64,000 bases of DNA from Nautilus pompilius (taxonomy: Eukaryota; Mollusca; Cephalopoda; Nautilida; Nautilidae), in contig JACATO010000600.1 of NCBI GenBank assembly GCA_018389105.1, positions 757,501-821,500 on the forward strand. The letters are read 5' to 3'. Shown piece by piece: positions 61,901-64,000 of the stretch. The first letter of the stretch is position 1; every line of letters begins with the position of its first letter. Made by a program: the position numbers and the translations under genes. The notes below the pieces were generated by a model. That model was given only the letters and a program-made list of their open reading frames with translations, was not told the origin of the DNA and searched no databases.

Positions 61901-62431
61901 CAGAGACAGAGTGTCACATGCAGTAGTTAAGCAATAAAAATGTCATATGATACCAGCCTTGGATTGAAAAACTGAAAAATCAGATGGCAAATACAATGGC
62001 TCAGACAACTGTAAATAGTTTTACAGGTCTCATACAAAATGTCCCTATATATTTTCATTCTTTAAATATGTACTGTATATATTTCTAATACATATTATCA
62101 TGTGCTTGTGTATTTGTTTACTTGTTTGTTACTATTTCAAGACCAAACTGTAGCACTTAGAGGCCACACATTTCATTTTGGGTGTAGGTGATTTAGATTC
62201 TGGGCAAGATTTTAAGCTACTGCATATTGGCCCTGAAGACTGTTTTGAGGCCACGAAGGACTTCTCAAAAGCCTCATAGAATGCACTTAGTTTAAAGCAC
62301 TCATTCAAAATAGGCCATGCTTTTCAAATGGGCAACTGAAAAAACTATAAACACTGTCTATAAAAAGGCTCTGATGGTATCATTAGCATCAATTCAATGT
62401 TCATTCAATGATTGTGTTTTTAAACAAATAT
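61901..62431. other. Spacer before the mariner element
   Basis: Nothing recognised. It ends in TA (62430-62431), the left target-site dinucleotide of the mariner. Confidence 0.45.
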
Positions 62432-62463
62432 AAGATCTGACGAAAAAGTATCCGAACTTAGGC
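62432..62463 (+). repeat. Mariner left terminal inverted repeat
   Basis: Inverted copy of 63641-63672. The shared core is CGAAAAAGTATCC. Confidence 0.92.
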
Positions 62464-62501
62464 TGGGAAAAAAAAATTACGTACTTGGTGGGGTTCAATT
62501 G

Positions 62502-63547
62502 CTAGTCCCCTTCTAAGTAGGCCCCTTGTGCCTCCACACACTTAGCCCAGCGATCCTTCCACTGTTCGAAGCACGTCTGGAATGCTTCTTCTGGAATGGC
62601 TCTCAGCTCCGCCGTCGCATTCCGAATGATGTCCCCTCGGCTCTCAAAGCAGGAGCATTTCAGTGGCATCTTCATTTTTGGGAACAACCAGAAGTCAGAA
62701 GGAGCCATGTCTGGAGAGTAGGGAGCCTGGCAAATGAGCGAAATGCCTTTCTTTGCCAAGAAACCTTGGATCAGCTGCGACGAATGAGCCGGAGCGTTGT
62801 CATGATGCAGCTGCCAGTTTTGCGAGGCCCACAGATCCGGTCTCTTGCGCAGAACTGCATCACGAAGACGTCGGAGGACTTCCTGATAGTACTCCATTGT
62901 AACTGTTTGTCCTTCTGGTGCCTATTCGTGATGCACAACGACTCGGTAGTCGAGGAAAACAGTCAGCATCACCTTGATTTTGCTCCGGACCTTGGCGACG
63001 TTTGGTGCTTCCACTGTGACGACTGAGCTTTGGTTTCCGGGTCATACCCATACACCCACGTCTCATCTCCAGTTATCACAGTATTCTGGAACTCAGGATC
63101 CCTGTTGGCAGTATCCAGCAGGTCCTGCGCAACCTCAAGACGAAGTTGTTGTTGTTCCTGAGAAAGCAGCTTGGGCACAAATTTCGCTGCCACTCTGCGC
63201 AAGCCCAAATCCTCCTTTAAAATTACACGTGCAGAGTCTTTACTGATCCCAACCTCATCACCAATTTCCCGCACCGTCAAAAGACGATCCTCCATCATCA
63301 AGGTCCGCACTTTCTCGATAACAACTGCATCACGGCTTGTTGACGGCCTCCCTCTCTGAACGCTGGTCCCTTCTCCCACCACCGGTGTGCGGCCATCTTT
63401 GAACCTGTTGTACCATTCTTTTATTTGGGTAACACCCATAGCATTGTCACCAAAAACCTGTTCAATTTTGGGAATTGTTTCCGCTTGGGTATCTCCAAGC
63501 TTTTGGCGAAACTTGATGCAAGACCGTTGCTCCACAGGTTCCGGCAT
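62502..63547 (-). pseudogene. Mariner transposase (DD34D), one frameshift and one stop
   Basis: This transposase would bind the element's ends and carry out cut-and-paste transposition in the nucleus. The likely start is the Met of MPEPVEQRSCIKFRQKLGD (63547), nine codons inside the longer open frame. The N-terminal paired helix-turn-helix region includes VTQIKEWYNRFKDGRT and LTVREIGDEVGIS. The catalytic residues are present: D in TGDETWVYGY, D in HHDNAPAHSS, and D in SPDMAPSDFWLF with 34 residues between the last two, as in mariner. It ends AQGAYLEGD. A frameshift after QWKHQTSPR (near 62990) and a TAG at 62922-62924 (HHE*APEGQ) break it into two halves, so this copy cannot make active enzyme. 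The 166-codon plus-strand frame is its antisense shadow. Confidence 0.93.
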
Positions 63548-63640
63548 CAACGAGTAAGTGGTACAGCACCTCACGCATGCGCATGAAGGCAGGCGGCTCC
63601 ACTATGCACACTTCCCCTCTCCCTGACGTCATTACTTCCC

Positions 63641-63672
63641 AGTAAAGTTGGATACTTTTTCGACAGACCTCG
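63641..63672 (-). repeat. Mariner right terminal inverted repeat
   Basis: Inverted copy of 62432-62463, followed by the TA target duplicate. Confidence 0.92.
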
Positions 63673-63674
63673 TA

Positions 63675-64000
63675 AAATTTGTTTTTAAAATTATAAAACC
63701 TTTTTTATAAAAGATATTCTTTCCGATACAAAAGTCTTTAAGGAATTTAACTGTTACATAACTATTTGAGTACATAAGAAGGAACAAAATAAAAGTAAAT
63801 TATAATCATTGTTTAAATGTAGTGAATCCAAAATAACAACAATTGTGGAAAATGGTTTACTGTATCTTATGGCTGCTAAACTGAAGTCATTTATCAAAGT
63901 AAAACAAATGTTATAGAGCACATTACAACAAGAATCCACTATCTGACAAATTTATTGGGATAAAGGAAAAAATGCTCTCATAGACTAGTCACAAATCAAA
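63675..64000. other. AT-rich flank, nothing recognised
   Basis: No coding signature. The minus-strand frame at 63754-63939 has no recognisable feature. Confidence 0.45.

Larger units (their letters stand above)
62432..63672 (-). mobile_element. Mariner transposon, 1241 bp, complete but inactivated
   Basis: Both ends are present. The left is TAAGATCTGACGAAAAAGTA then TCCGAACTTAGG. The right, on the minus strand, is CGAGGTCTGTCGAAAAAGTA then TCCAACTTTACT. Each end is flanked by TA (62430-62431 and 63673-63674), the mariner target-site duplication. The single transposase reads on the minus strand. The element is clearly more GC-rich than its surroundings and its protein is much better preserved than every other transposase here, so this insertion is the youngest recognisable one in the window. 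Confidence 0.93.

Noticed and set aside
62526..63026. 166-codon plus-strand frame
   Set aside because: Antisense shadow of the mariner transposase; the minus strand carries the recognisable motifs.

Overview
The window looks like AT-rich, gene-poor nuclear DNA of an animal, most likely an invertebrate. The evidence is scattered microsatellites, a tRNA-derived SINE family, spliceosome-type splice sites, and decayed DNA transposons (hAT, Tc1/mariner and an unnamed transposase-like family) of kinds common in arthropods and molluscs. The species cannot be fixed from sequence alone. No bacterial, organellar or viral gene organisation is visible. No complete host gene was recognised. Nearly all recognisable coding sequence is dead transposase, read by piecing together frames broken by stops and frameshifts.

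Layout. 0-15.3 kb is a graveyard of hAT elements: a 417-bp non-autonomous hAT (1683-2099); a ZBED-like hAT (about 2748-6915) carrying a nested second transposon with long terminal inverted repeats (2799-4176); and three ZMYM1/THAP-like hAT remnants at 9.8-10.7 (-), 11.5-13.4 (+) and 13.9-14.8 kb (-). 16.8-18.2 kb is another hAT relic (+). At 22.5-24.1 kb a minus-strand Tc1-like transposase is interrupted by a plus-strand hAT C-terminus. 25.5-30.0 kb is a degenerate satellite array of alternating units, with a recent near-identical tandem duplication of about 1.17 kb inside it. 30-59 kb is mostly AT-rich non-coding DNA with SINEs, microsatellites, a second copy of the unnamed transposase-like gene (36.9-38.2 kb), hAT and Tc1-like scraps (39.7-41.5 kb), a Tc1-type MITE (44.1-44.5 kb) and a few short candidate exons. 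59.4-63.7 kb is a run of three Tc1/mariner elements on the same strand, ending with a well preserved 1241-bp mariner.

The most interesting item is the element at 2799-4176. Inverted repeats of about 120-130 bp bracket a decayed gene of a widespread unnamed protein family, whose second copy lies at 36.9 kb. Conserved acidic positions and a C-x2-C...H motif in the two copies suggest an RNase H-like (DDE/D-type) transposase, so this family is probably a DNA transposon rather than a host gene.

Secondary points of interest are a modular SINE family that shares a tRNA-like head and central domain but has different 3' tails, a minus-strand first exon for a small membrane protein (42971-43080), and two microexon-like candidates (45656-45706, 51350-51387).
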